A stretch of 62,000 nucleotides of DNA from Phoronis australis (lineage: Eukaryota; Phoronida; Phoronidae): contig NMRA01000494.1 of the NCBI GenBank assembly GCA_002633005.1, forward strand, positions 151,932-213,931, written 5' to 3'. The notes under the pieces are model-generated. The model was not told the DNA's origin. It saw nothing but the letters and a program-made list of their open reading frames with translations, and did not search any database. Of this stretch, positions 45,300-56,418 are shown one piece after another; position 1 is the stretch's first letter, and each line of letters starts with the position of its first letter. Both the position numbers and the translations under genes were made by a program.

Positions 45300-46110
45300 A
45301 GGTTGAGAAGAAGGTCAAAGTTAGGAGTACCATTCAATAATAATGTAACTTTAGTAGAGATCTTATTCCAAGAATTAGGAGCTTTTACAATGATTGGTTT
45401 TTATCAAGTGCACGAAATATTGAGTCTCTCAGGTAGTCAATGAGGGTATACTTGAAGAAAACACGAAAATAAGATTGATAGTCACGTTTATAGTTTGGAG
45501 AGACATTACTTAAGTTGTGCCAATACTTGTTGGAGTTGAAGAAAAGACCGCATCTTGATCTGTACAATACTATTGCATTTTCGCGGGAAGGGGAATTGAG
45601 TCAGGGCTGTTAAGTTATCAAACTTATGAAAAACTGTTCTAAAATTATTTTTATACTCATAAAAGTGTTGTTTCCTTAACAGATACTGGAATAGAATTCC
45701 AATAGATGATGCACGTCGTTATTCACGGTGAATATAGTTGCAGAACAGTTTCAGCGACTACATAGTAAATACGGTACTTATCTAATATGTTGGTCATTAA
45801 ATACAGTACATTGAATGTCTAGTCACCAGTGGATGTTTGTCTTTTTAGAAATAAAACACTGGATTGCCGCGAGTGTTTGACTCTAGGGTGGTAAGCGTGA
45901 GGAACAGCAACCTTTCCTATGAGATCTGGAAAAAGGGTATTCCAATTGGTCTACTTTTCGGTTGTGATACAATAAAATTGTATTGAAAGAAATGTGGGAG
46001 TCGGTTATGTAGAAATGCGTTATCTACCCTAGTTTCACGCATGATATATTTAAACAATGTATACAAGCAGAGGTATTGACGATGCAGGTTTTGGACCAAA
46101 TTAGCACAAT
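45300..46110 (-). pseudogene. Decayed non-LTR retrotransposon tail
   Basis: Minus-strand pieces in different frames resemble the C-terminal tail of CR1/Jockey-type reverse transcriptases. L-P-H-F-F-Q-Y-N-F lies near 45990, a shifted W-N-S-I-P-V-S near 45690, and A-P-N-S-W-N-K-I near 45370. The last two look like the common 'WNSLP' motif and might be two overlapping remnants. No intact frame. Confidence 0.35.
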
Positions 46111-46623
46111 TGCTAAGTTAAACATGGTACTTACATATACATTTATTCAGGAGTCCAACATTCCGATGAAGTTTAATTCATCCCCATATTGAGAAGCCAA
46201 AACTTAAATGAGTGTGGATCATGGAATAGTAAACCATTGTCTGTTCTAATAAAGACTATATTTCCGGAGATAACTAAGTACCGCAAAGCGTTGTGCAATT
46301 ACATTTGTTTTATCTGTGGAACATTTAGGATTAGAGGCCGCGGTGGATTCATAACTCGTCTACATGAGAATAAGAAGGCTGCTATCGTGACGTTTGTTCC
46401 AAATATCGAACGTGCGCCGTTGTTAAATATCTGCTTGACGTTTCCTGCTTCTCAATGGCTGTACATTTATGCTTTTGTTCAAGAACAAGAACCAATGCAA
46501 CAACTAAAATAAACCTTTGACTTGACCGAACAAAGAAAACTTGGAATGACACCCAAATCGTAACTGAACCAGTTAGCAAGGACAGGAGCCATCACAGGCA
46601 TGGAAACACTGACTATTGGGACC
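46111..46623. other. Nothing firmly recognised
   Basis: Contains a 107-codon plus frame (46189-46512) without family resemblance. Confidence 0.4.
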
Positions 46624-47067
46624 CTGTGCCCGTTTGCATGAAACAGTCCCAAATAGGGACTCAACTAAGATACCCTAAATCTATTGCGTATTTGTGGAAT
46701 TGTTAAAACACCAATTGCCCTTTCTTCTGCTGTTTTAGTTTCATTACTTAGTCAACGTTTGGCTTTGATACAAATCGAGAGCGAACTCAACTTCGAATTT
46801 TCAATATCAATGAAAATATTCAGGGAACTTTTCATGTAACGCTCCTAAATTAAGGGCTAAGTCCCTATTGATTTTCATTTAATTCAGAGCTCTGTTTATG
46901 GTTACTTTATTAGACATTGTCACAATTCGATGAGGAGGTAATAGTTAAGATGAAATGATAGGAAAAGATTACATTTGTTCGTAAACAAAGACTCAGATAG
47001 TCAAAAGATTTAAGGATTTTAGTAGTAAAAGTCTCTATTTCGGACTGTTTCACGCAACCCGGCACAG
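46624..47067. mobile_element. TIR element, ~445 bp, copy 2
   Basis: The left end CTGTGCCCGTTTGCATGAAA and the right end, reversed CTGTGCCGGGTTGCGTGAAA, are followed by the shared ACAGTCC(C/G)AAATAG block, giving inverted repeats of about 38 bases. Same family as 35915-36340. No coding capacity. Confidence 0.7.
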
Positions 47068-47896
47068 GACTTTTGAGACCGTGTAACTTCTGGACTGCAC
47101 AACACAAAGATATGGGATCATGGAGCATGGGAAGCAAGTGTGACGTAACTTGAATATTTTGTACAGGGAACATCAATTGGGAGATATGCAGGTGAGACGA
47201 ATGTGGGTACCGAAACACAATGTCATGTGCTACACAAGACTAGGAAATATAACTTGTTAAAATCAATTGGAACAAACAAATATTGTTCTCAAAACTCAAT
47301 TAAAAATGCATTTTACACATATGATTGGAAATGTTTTACAACTGTGGCTAGTTTGTATGTTATAGAAGATTAGTTGTGGTGATATCGTATAACTACATAT
47401 CCCTGGCAGCTTCAGAACTAAATGTATGAAAAGGTCAAACGTGTATGCAAATTATTTGGAAATATTTAAAAGGAGAGCATACATGTACGTCAGTGACAGA
47501 TATACAATTATATATGAAATTGAATAATATGTGAATGTTTACATTGTGAGGAAAATTTAAGAAACATGCGATATATAAATCATCATGATCAAATCAATTT
47601 TGTAGACTTTTGCTTTTAAGGCAGCAGAAAGTTTAACCCTCAAAATATCTCAAGGAATTGTTGTTGTAAAACCAACAACCAGTAACTTATTAAAGGTTAA
47701 ATTAAAAAAAAATATTCGCTGATCTTGTAAACTTTTGTCACTGATCAAGTAAGCTGGAAACTTTCCGTACTACAGCTTTCATTTCTTCATTTTTTCGTAA
47801 ATTATTGAATATGACATTGCGCTAGGAGCTGGAGGTTGATGAAAAACAAAGCGCCACCTGTTGCTAAGTGATATCACTGTATGGGAGAATAAATAT
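47068..47896. other. Nothing recognised
   Basis: AT-rich intergenic DNA without supported features. Confidence 0.45.
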
Positions 47897-48745
47897 AGAT
47901 TATTACATTGCGAAGTCGTTATCCCCCGTTATCTAGAACCCGAGTGGATTTTGGAGAATTATCGCCCGAGGGGCGTTAACCCCGAGGGTGAATATTCTCC
48001 AAAATCCACGAGGGCTCTAGATAAGGGGGATAACGGATGAGAACATGTAATAGTCTATTTATACCACATACTAAACGAGAAACATTGCAATGAATCGATT
48101 TATCTTTTCTGACTCTCCAAGGCTTTGTAAGTACTTTCTATGTCAGAGTCCCGGGGTCGGAGGTCGTGACCTTTTAAGAAAAGCCGGGCTACTTTTGTCA
48201 AATAATGGTTTTACTCAAAACCAATTGAAAACTTAAATATAATAGAAACAAACTGAATTCATAAATTAAGGTTTGCCAACTATTATAGCTTAAAACACGT
48301 TTTTTCACGCTAAGCTTCGACCTGGAAATTATTGTCTGCTAAATTAGGTTACCACTGGTAACTGAATATAATTCTCAAGTCAAAGATCCTGACGACACGA
48401 TACCCGCATTCAAACTGGAGATCGGTGATTTACAAGTAAGAGGACATGAGAGAAAAATTTCACTGAATTAAGATATCATTTTTATAGAAATTATGTGTCT
48501 TATTTTTCGAAGCGTATAAGTACAGTACAATACGGTTTGTTGAACGTGCGATTATTGCGCGTGCTCATTTAAGTATTCTTTTTTCACTCTTGATGACGTC
48601 AGCCGCTGCGTGGTGTAGTGGTTAAGGTCGGCTACCAGCAAACTCAAGGTCCCGGGTTCGACTCCGTCCTCGGTTTCCCACCAAATCGTTATCTCACTAG
48701 TGAGATAACTTTAAGGGTTATTACACTGTTGTATCTGCCATTTGA
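47897..48745 (+). mobile_element. ~850-bp composite repeat, copy 2
   Basis: It matches the reverse complement of 27515-28375. The left part is a ~155-base fold-back (47902-48055) with arms around TTATCTAGA...TCTAGATAA. The right part holds a clear tRNA-derived promoter (48604-48680). Having the same order of parts at two distant loci shows the composite moved or duplicated as one unit. Confidence 0.75.
48604..48680 (+). repeat. tRNA-derived SINE head (Pol III A and B boxes)
   Basis: The A box TGGTGTAGTGG (48611-48621) and B box GGTTCGACTCC (48655-48665) match consensus. The block resembles a tRNA from the D arm to the T arm, but the outer ends do not pair as an acceptor stem. This fits a SINE head better than a tRNA gene. 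Confidence 0.7.
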
Positions 48746-48963
48746 GGCTAATATTGTGGTATAAAATTTGTTTTTTTACCCAAACGTGGTGCACATCTTT
48801 TCAAAATCAAATGTTTTCAGATTTACCTAGCAACACATGAAAAATAAATAAAGTTGGTCCGCTGAGATGTATACATGTTCAAAAGACTACAGTACGGCCC
48901 ATTTTCCCAATCGGTTGAGTTATGTTACATGATCATTGCCTACAGCAGTCACAGCCGACTTAC

Positions 48964-49092
48964 TCGTTTTGATAATTTTCTTCATATGGCGAGCAATTGC
49001 ATTGTTGGATGTACTATAATCAACGGAGAAAAATGTGACATCATCAGTGAAAACTTCTGCTCGGACGACGGTCAAATTTTGACGGACAATGC
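48964..49092 (-). CDS. Candidate 3' exon of the CCP-MAM-CUB gene
   Basis: An acceptor (TTTCAACAAG) at 49093 and a perfect GTAAGT donor at 48963 enclose 42 codons in phase 1-1 (starting I-V-R-Q-N-L-T-V-V). No domain recognised. The upstream CUB exon ends in phase 0, which does not match this frame. In phase 0 the same acceptor gives six codons and a stop, which would instead make this the last exon. Both readings are possible; the exon may also be spurious. Confidence 0.3.
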
Positions 49093-49521
49093 CTTGTTGA
49101 AACAATCAATCATCACATTCAATATTTATTAGGATACATAACATAAATGGTTCACATTGAAACAATCCAAGAAGGGTTACAATGTACACATTATTTCACT
49201 GCTGAATTAGTTTATTAGTAACATGCAGGAAAACGCTTCAAATTTATCACACAAAGCTGTTCAGTGCACAATGAAAGCCCGGGGAGAATGTCTTACTCGA
49301 TTGTGATCGGTTGAGAACGTCAAATACAGATATAATGTAGCTTGGTCATTTGTCCATATCTTCAGTATAAGAACCACAGTACCAAAGGGCTCGCTCAGCA
49401 GCTTACTGATGTTGAGGAAAAGCTGGGCGAAAGAGGAATTGTTTTGCGTTTAACGGTAAGTCATAATTAAAATACCAAATCAAAATTCATGTTATCTGGA
49501 AATCGGTTCAAGAAATCATAC

Positions 49522-49693
49522 TTGTGGAATTCCAAGGATTCCTGCTTGAAATCCCGAAAAGGTTCCATTGTCGATGTTGTCGGTGGTGAAAACAATACGT
49601 ATTTGGATGGGTTTAGCTAATACAAAGTCCGTTTCCTTCAATCCTTCCTGGCCGCACAGTCTTCTAGCCGACATGGACTTTTCTGCTGAATAA
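49522..49693 (-). CDS. CCP-MAM-CUB mosaic gene: CUB domain, second half
   Basis: The exon opens after GTGTTTTACAG with one base completing a serine codon from the upstream exon, then 57 codons, ending at CAA before GTATGA. It contains R-L-C-G-Q-E, then L-A-K-P-I-Q-I-R-I-V-F-T-T-D-N and G-F-Q-A-G. These are the second cysteine region and the last beta strands of a CUB domain. The fourth CUB cysteine is not seen. This is the last exon placed with confidence. Confidence 0.85.
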
Positions 49694-50206
49694 CTGTAAA
49701 ACACCAACTAAGGCTCTGTAACCTCATTTCATTAAGTTAAGGGTCAACAATAACGAGGCCTATGTACCTTACAGATGACGCAAATCTTTAATTAATATTC
49801 AATGAAGAGAGGAAGCACCAATTCTTGAATAGCTATGAAAGATAATGATTCTCATTCATCATAGTGAATAGCCAATTTGTATACCAAATCTATCATTTAA
49901 TTGGCAATGTAAAAATCGTGTAGAATAAATTCCGATAGATGTCAGGTTGCACTAGTCAATAGTTTCGTTACTATGTGTTCAACATGCATTTTGTATGTTT
50001 TAATGACAAAGATATTGCGGTTACAACTCGTGTAACTATACTTTTAGTCATACGGACTTCCACCTCAAATCGGCTTGTCACTGACTAAAGCAATCCCAAA
50101 TGTTCACATGAGGTATCCTTCGCTGTGTGCAACATATTGATTGAAGTATCCCAAAAAGACGGACAACTCTCCCAAATCACAGTGTGTAAGTGATTATTCG
50201 GTGTTA

Positions 50207-50210
<4 letters not shown>

Positions 50211-50250
<40 letters not shown>

Positions 50251-50284
50251 TATACATGTAGATATAGATATAGATATATACATA
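50211..50284. repeat. (TA)n and GATATA microsatellite
   Basis: Pure TA repeat of about 38 bases, then interrupted GATATA units. It lies in the same intron as, and 47 bases or more from, the CUB exon end at 50331. Confidence 0.95.
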
Positions 50285-50330
50285 CGTACACAGATATTGA
50301 TAATTCCACTGATATGAATGACGGGGTTAC

Positions 50331-50553
50331 CTGTAGACATCAACCATGTCGCTACATTGCCCAGCTGAGTCGCGTGGCGGGAGATCGAAATGGGTGAATT
50401 TGAGTCTCAGATATCCATCGCCGCCCACATGGCGTGCGTTCCATTCACACGAAAGGTTAGTTCCATACGAAAAAGGTCCGCCATAACCTGGTGATGTCGC
50501 CACAATTCCGTCTCCTGTCTGAATTTCGACGTTCAGGTTGGAACAGCGGGACG
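50331..50553 (-). CDS. CCP-MAM-CUB mosaic gene: CUB domain, first half
   Basis: The exon is 223 bases between TTATTTGAAG and GTAACC, phase 1 in and phase 2 out. It encodes S-R-C-S-N-L, then G-I-V-A-T-S-P-G-Y-G-G, L-S-C-E-W-N, and Y-L-R-L-K-F-T-H-F-D-L. These are the opening cysteine, the SPGY turn, the C-x-W strand and the F-x-x-F-D-L strand of CUB. It ends with C-S-D-M-V-D-V-Y, where calcium-binding CUBs have an aspartate. CUB domains bind protein or sugar ligands in extracellular proteins. Confidence 0.92.
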
Positions 50554-51233
50554 CTTCAAATAAGAATGTCCACGTGATGTCATGTTACCATAAAATTACA
50601 CGTGAGTCAGATGTCTAAACATTAAGTTAAGGGACACGTGACTTCCTGTTACTAAAGCTAAAGCTAATGGGCATTTTGTTTTCGAAAAGCGACACAAGCG
50701 GTAAATTTGCATCATTGAAAATGTGACTGGGATTGTTTTCCGGACTGGATCGAAATTTATGATGCAAGAAATTTTGATTTCGTATACAATATACCACCCC
50801 AGCTGAAAATATGTGAGCTCATAAAAAATTGTCAAGCTAGTTATACATGTATGTTTCAACAGATTTTATGACCAGCTAAAAGTAACAAACCGAACCATCA
50901 TTAGTTAACAGTCAAGGCTCTTTTACGGGACTCAGAATGATTCTGTCATTTGATATGTTTCAGTTATGCATATCATCGACTTGGTCGCTGTTCACTAAAG
51001 CTAATTACATGTATTAAGTTGATGTGACACGTGTGACCTGGCTGAGATTTTGTTTTTGTGTTGTGTTTTATCGCAACCTAATTCGGATGAACATCTCGCT
51101 AAAGAGCAAGCTCCGTCACCCATAACTTTCTGTTGCTCATGTCAACTTTACCCCTACAAGTGTCTCCAAAGTGACTAGCCTATTGATTCCATCCTCTAAG
51201 TTGTACTACTTACATATCCGACAGTAGACCTAC

Positions 51234-51425
51234 CTGCTGTGGTTACATTCACGCCATCTGTTGGTGCAGGACTGGGCGTCAACGACGAAGTAGCTCCCGT
51301 AGTTGCAAGAGACGGGAACATGGAGGACGACACTGGCTTAATTACGTTAGTACCTGCACTCACGTCGTTCTTAGAAACTGGAGTGTGTGCGGTTGTCGTT
51401 TCAGGAAGCAGAGGAGAAGTGTTGT
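51234..51425 (-). CDS. CCP-MAM-CUB mosaic gene: Ser/Thr/Pro-rich linker exon
   Basis: 64 codons, phase 1-1, between ATCTTCTAG and GTAGGT. The composition is mucin-like: LLPETTTAHTPVSKNDVSAG, then repeated Ser/Thr/Pro runs to TDGVNVTTA. No cysteine. Such linkers are heavily O-glycosylated and stretch the ectodomain between folded modules. Phase 1 on both sides allows shuffling or skipping without frame damage. Confidence 0.8.
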
Positions 51426-52213
51426 CTAGAAGATACATGTATGTAAAAAGCGGCGTGGGCTTCAAGGGATGATTTAAAATGGAAAGGAATCGTTTCATTG
51501 CATTTTTTTGTAAAATTTTCATTTGTCTGATCAATCTAGGAAAAATTTCGATTAAATTCCCGATTGCTGATTAATCACAGGTACACATGCCTAACTCATT
51601 ACGTGACAGTCGTCAATTTGTGTGTGATGATATTGTTATGGTTTTCTGTTGATTGATTGCTTCTCTTCAAAAATTCCTTCGATGAGTATTCTCTTACTAC
51701 TCGATGTTGAACTGGATTTCAGTTCACTGGGTTGATCTAGCATTGCTGAATTGGCAATGGACATCAAATGATTGAAATCTGCGACCAGAGAAACACGGGT
51801 AACGTACGTGGAGCTACTGAGTAGTGGATATTTCATGCCTTGGGCGCGGCAGCCGTCCACGCGCACGATTATTGGCCCTCAGTAACTACAACGTCTGCAG
51901 CTCACAACGCCTTGTGTTAGAAAAAAAAAACATTCCCAGGAAATTGCGACGCAACAGAAAAGGCAAATACCGGCGTTGTGGCACCTTTCTTCAATTTTTT
52001 TCAGAAGGGAGCTTCATCTTGGCCCTATTCGTAATCGGAAGATAAGCAAAGATGATCGGGAATGGTTTAAGGGCCGTTAACGTCAGTTCCGCAGTGACCA
52101 ACGCAAAATCAATTAAAACACAGAGAATTCAATTAACATGAAAAGTATCAGAGTCAATCGCAATTTAACAATAATAACATTAACAATGGTTGGCTTCAAT
52201 TTAAATAACGTAC

Positions 52214-52253
<40 letters not shown>

Positions 52254-52940
52254 GGGTACGTTATATATAATCGCATTACCCAAGAAAACAACTGATGGAT
52301 TAGCGAACGCACACAGACTATGTCTTGGCTAATATCAAAACAATTTCCGTGCCCAAATATGTCGTACTGTTGAGGAGCAAAGGATGTCGGAAAGCCACCA
52401 TTTTTGGCGTTCATTTGAATATTTTGATTTTGAGAAAATTTGTCATTGAATTCTGAGAACTGCTTTCAGCGTTTGGACATAATTGAAATATTTTCCACAT
52501 CCTTTGTAAGATGTCCCTCAAAATGTTTGGTTGTGGAAATCAATAACCTTTTCTGATACATGTTATGTATGTTGACTACAGGCTATTGGTCGAGGTAGTA
52601 GCACGTCTATATGTATCTGTAGTGGGTGACGAGGCCCAGCTCAATAATAGGTTTCCAGCTAAAGAGGGACAAAATAGTTTGTTACCATTAGAGGTCGCTG
52701 CATGGAAAGTCTACACTGGTTTCATGCTTGAACCAACTTGGTCAGAATCGTTGCACTGTATTGAATGATTGCACGTTTCGGCTGCAAGCATGGACGAAGT
52801 CCACGTCTAACTATAGCAATAAATTTCGGTTGCAAGAACGTCAAAAACAAAGAAAGGGTGTGACGAATAGTCACATTGCACTTGCTTTAAGTGTGGGTTA
52901 TGGCACAAGGGTGTCAAAATAATGTGTTAGATAATATTAC
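51426..52940. other. Intron with a (TA)n palindrome
   Basis: Non-coding intron. At 52204-52266 a (TA)n tract is enclosed by an inverted repeat (TAACGTACCC ... GGGTACGTTA), giving one long hairpin. Two overlapping plus frames at 52565-52922 have no family match. Confidence 0.6.
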
Positions 52941-53019
52941 CGACTTTACACCATTCTTCCAGTTTTATGTTATCCAAGTTAACACTGCAGTAGTCCAAAC
53001 ATGTTGCCACGAAAATAAA
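52941..53019 (-). CDS. CCP-MAM-CUB mosaic gene: MAM domain, last exon
   Basis: 79 bases between GTTTCTTTCAG and GTAATA; phase 0 in, phase 1 out. It encodes F-I-F-V-A-T-C, then V-N-L-D-N-I-K-L-E-E-W-C. The F-V-A-T and L-D-(D/N)-I-x-L...C pattern is the end of a MAM domain, including its last cysteine. Confidence 0.85.
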
Positions 53020-53361
53020 CTGAAAGAAACAAGATTATACAGTAGAATTCAATTAAAATCGAATATCTAGTCCACCTTTTGATATCACTGCATTATGTCA
53101 GACATTAACACTACGAGTTATGTTTTGTAACTAACAGACTTTGCAAGTCTGTTGGTGCTCTTACCAAAATTTCAGTGCAATGAATATTTAGAACAAACGT
53201 CAAAACACCAATCATTCTTTCACGCTTCATACAATGTTTATGCTACATCTATACAGTGGATGAACAAATCTACTGAAACATATTTGACGTTAGTGCCCAA
53301 ACTGGGACACGTTGTTGAAACACAAGCGGTACTGTGCTTGCAGGCACTATGACCAACTTAC

Positions 53362-53504
53362 CGACAAGTACGTGTATGGCTGAGTGAAGACTTCTATCGA
53401 ACTTTTCGTCCAGTTATATCCATGGCCGGCAGCTTTGTTCAGAAGTATCGTTTCTGTCCTTTCTCCAAAAGCAACTCGCTCAACCTTATAGACGACCATA
53501 CTAC
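53362..53504 (-). CDS. CCP-MAM-CUB mosaic gene: MAM domain, middle exon
   Basis: 143 bases between TAATCGACAG and GTAAGT; phase 1 in, phase 0 out. It encodes MVVYKVERVAFGERTETILL, then NKAAGHGYNWTKSSIEV. This fits the MAM middle strands (G-x-L-x-V-Y..., a leucine strand, then G-x-x-W). With the exons on both sides the phases close exactly. Confidence 0.82.
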
Positions 53505-55180
53505 CTGTCGATTAGAAACCTCATCTTCATTTTTCACGTGCAAACCAAAGCTCTAAATGCTTTATGAAATTCTATGCAGGGTGATTAGATGTACTTAGCA
53601 ACGTACCTGTAATTACTTTACATCACGTGGCATGTGGGACTGTGCAAGGCGAAATGACCTACTACGATTTTTGGAACAAACTAATGCGGTTCAATCTTCT
53701 ATCAAGGAAACTTTACTAGAAAAATTGTATTATGGCTGTAATTAAGTTGATATTGGTTATTCATCTTAACCTTTTCCTGCTTCCGTTTCTCATCTGCAAT
53801 TAGAGTCACACAATTTACGTCAACTGGTGAACCGCAGTCGTTAGAGACACGTGAACAACTGTTCCCTACGCGTGAAGTCATTGAAATGGTGCCTTGTATA
53901 TCGATCTTTGCAACAAAACAAAAACTTTTTGGCCAGTCCGCTGCGTAGTCCTTGAACAGATGAAATTGACACCAAAACAAAAAATACTGCGTCGTGCTCC
54001 TGAGAGTAGAGTAGTTACCCACCAGGAGACATTCAGCTAAAGAACTTATTTTTGAAGTTGTTTTGCCAATGGCTTTTGCAGTGCGGCAAAGTGACTTTTA
54101 TCAGTTCCCGGATACTCAGTGGCAGTTGTGATCGGGCAGTAAAACTGAAACTTGGGTGAGTAAAGCACTGCTTAGAGTTTGAACATTGTGTTTGTTGTGA
54201 TGAAGTATCAACATGCGTGAATTGAAGTATCAACATTCGTCGATTTTTTACCTACTTCTAATTTTTTAACGCTTTGCGTCAACAGTATTTTCGTTCAGGC
54301 TATGACGAAAACACATTTTAAAGAAGGTGTTTCTTGTAAGTTATTACATGTACCATACCGGGTTACTTAGCTCAACTTTGCTGCACATGTACATTCGCAA
54401 TGAGACAGTGCACGTACGTGTAATGCTGGCTGCGGTAAATGCGACGTACATGTAGTCACCATTTCAACTTACATAAAGTGTCTATTAAATTCAACGCTTC
54501 ATATGCAAAGAAACATTTGGACAATTAGACAACCAAATTTGTATAACAAGAGTAAGGAATGTGAATCTGACTTCAGTTCTAGTAGTTTCAATAGGTTTCC
54601 AATGGTAAGGTGTCTGTCATACAGGAATCTTTCCTGAGCTGGTGAACAAGGAACTCAGGTCTTGACAAGAATCGTCGATGATTTTCGGAATCCGATGCCA
54701 AGATACAAAGTTGTGACCAAACAGTTCTTTAATTTCACAGCAAAAAGATGAAATGTTATAACGCGGTAGGAATTTTTCGATGATTAACTGGAATAACGCT
54801 TGCAATGACGGCTTGAGACCACAAGAAACCGTAGCCCGTCAATACCTACACGTACATGTATGACTCGCATGATCTCAATAACAAACTTGACACACTTGGG
54901 AAGTTTATTTCGAGTCAACTCTGACGCGTTTCGATGATTCGTAACGTGCCAGAAAAGAACCGCCAGAAGGTGACGCTAGGGGCGTTCCATAAATACCCCC
55001 ATTCCGTGACGTAAAAGACTCGCGGAATGACTTGGTGTGGTCTTTTGTCATCTCGTTAGCTTCGCAACATTATTATTCTACGGAACGCACTCCACGCTAT
55101 AAAAATCAAGCGTTACTAATGCCTTGTGACCAGTAAGTTTCCTTTAGTTATACGTCTGTGTTGGCAATGAATATAATTAC
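53505..55180. other. Intron inside the MAM domain
   Basis: A 106-codon minus frame at 53702-54022 and a 62-codon one at 54617-54805 lie here. They are not needed, because the flanking MAM exons join in frame and in sequence. I see no repeat or RNA gene. Confidence 0.5.
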
Positions 55181-55408
55181 CATTCCCTGAAATGGAGTGC
55201 TTCAAATTCAGTGTGTAACAGCTCCGAGTCGGATGAAACTCTTTAGTAGTCAATGATCCTGTCCCGTTTCTCGAGTAATAATACCGCCTTTGATAAAAGG
55301 ATGCATGTTGTCCGCCATTACTGTGTCGTATAGTCCATCTAAAGTCGTAGGTTAAGGCCGTTTGTTTCAATGCACAGAAACTCTTCTCGAAATCACATGC
55401 TACAGGAT
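55181..55408 (-). CDS. CCP-MAM-CUB mosaic gene: MAM domain, first exon
   Basis: 228 bases between CCTTTTTGCAG and GTAATT; phase 1-1. It opens with P-V-A-C-D-F-E-K-S-F-C-A-L-K-Q, the C-x-F-E-...-C start of MAM domains (usual form C-D-F-E...C-x-W). It continues through F-R-W-T-I-R-H and ends in S-C-Y-T-L-N-L-K-H-S-I-S-G-N-G. That last stretch matches the C-L-x-F-x-Y-x-M-x-G strand. The domain's usual tryptophan after the second cysteine is replaced. MAM domains are adhesion or oligomerisation modules. Confidence 0.85.
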
Positions 55409-56232
55409 CTGCAAAAAGGTCGATACCTCAGATACATGCGTATAAAGCAAATATTATTCTTCACAGAGTGATGTACCCGATTTCGGAATATTAAGTAGTC
55501 ACACGGTGATTGGGGATACATCATGTACTGTCGTTATTCAATTCCATTGTGAGATGGTTCTCGACTCTCAGTAAAAATCCTATACCACGGTTGGTAGACT
55601 GATTCGTTTTTTTTGTGGCGAGAATTAATTCACTACAAAGAGTCTTTCGCAAAAAGATATTTTAAGCTTGGTATAGATTCCACGCACTGTGATGCTCAAT
55701 TTCGACGTTATTTATTTTTGAAGGGTGATTCGTCAACAGATCTGTGTACCATCAAAACTGCATTTGAGTACATTGGACACACTAAAGGTGCAGAATTTTC
55801 GGAACAGTTTCAGATTTCTGCGTTTATACCAAGCATCGAAAACTCGAACTATCCAACATCTTAGTTGGAGGACTACACTTAACTTAAATAATTAGTTTAA
55901 TGTATGCCGCAATGGCAATACATGTACTGTACCTGCATGTATGGCGAACTACTTGTTCCCGCCTGCTTCAAAATTTGTGTACCTTTTCTAAACTAAAAGC
56001 AAATCTTCAAAGGTGTTCATGAATCTCCACTGGAGAATTCTTTGCGCCAGAAGACATGTTCTTAACCATTCACGAGAGCTTGCAATAATTCTTTATTGCA
56101 AGCGTTTGTAAACAAGTACCACCTTAATTCCTGTCAAAAACCCTCGCCTGTTGCATAACAAACTGTTTGGTCTGTAAGTTTATGCATGCCACAGACCACA
56201 GGCATTCCACTTAAACGTTGTATTCTTCTTAC
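55409..56232. other. Intron, nothing recognised
   Basis: Contains one plus-strand 83-codon frame (55613-55864) without family match. Confidence 0.45.
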
Positions 56233-56418
56233 CAACACATGTTACTGGCGTTCCAGACCACGTGCCATCTGCCTGACACGTTCTTCTCAGACTTCCACTG
56301 TATCCGTTCACGGTCTCAACCCCGAATTTACATGCGAAGCGCACAATGGAGTTGAACACGGTGTCCTTGCCAATCTTTTTACCGAAAGGTGGCGTCTCAA
56401 GTAGTCCACAGTCAGGAA
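56233..56418 (-). CDS. CCP-MAM-CUB mosaic gene: CCP (sushi) domain 3
   Basis: 62 codons, phase 1-1, between TTTTTTCACCAG and GTAAGA. It encodes V-P-D-C-G-L-L, then F-A-C-K-F-G-V, R-T-C-Q-A-D-G-T-W-S-G-T-P-V-T-C. The four cysteines and the tryptophan (C-x-x-x-G-x-W-x-x-x-x-x-x-C) define a complement control protein module. One CCP per phase 1-1 exon is the family rule. Confidence 0.93.

Noticed and set aside
48604-48680. Working tRNA gene
   Set aside because: The A and B boxes are good but no acceptor stem or standard anticodon arm forms, and a degraded copy sits in the related repeat at 27515-28375.
53702-54022. 106-codon minus frame with several cysteines inside the mosaic gene
   Set aside because: The MAM exons on both sides join directly in phase and in domain sequence, leaving no room for it; no matching splice borders were found.
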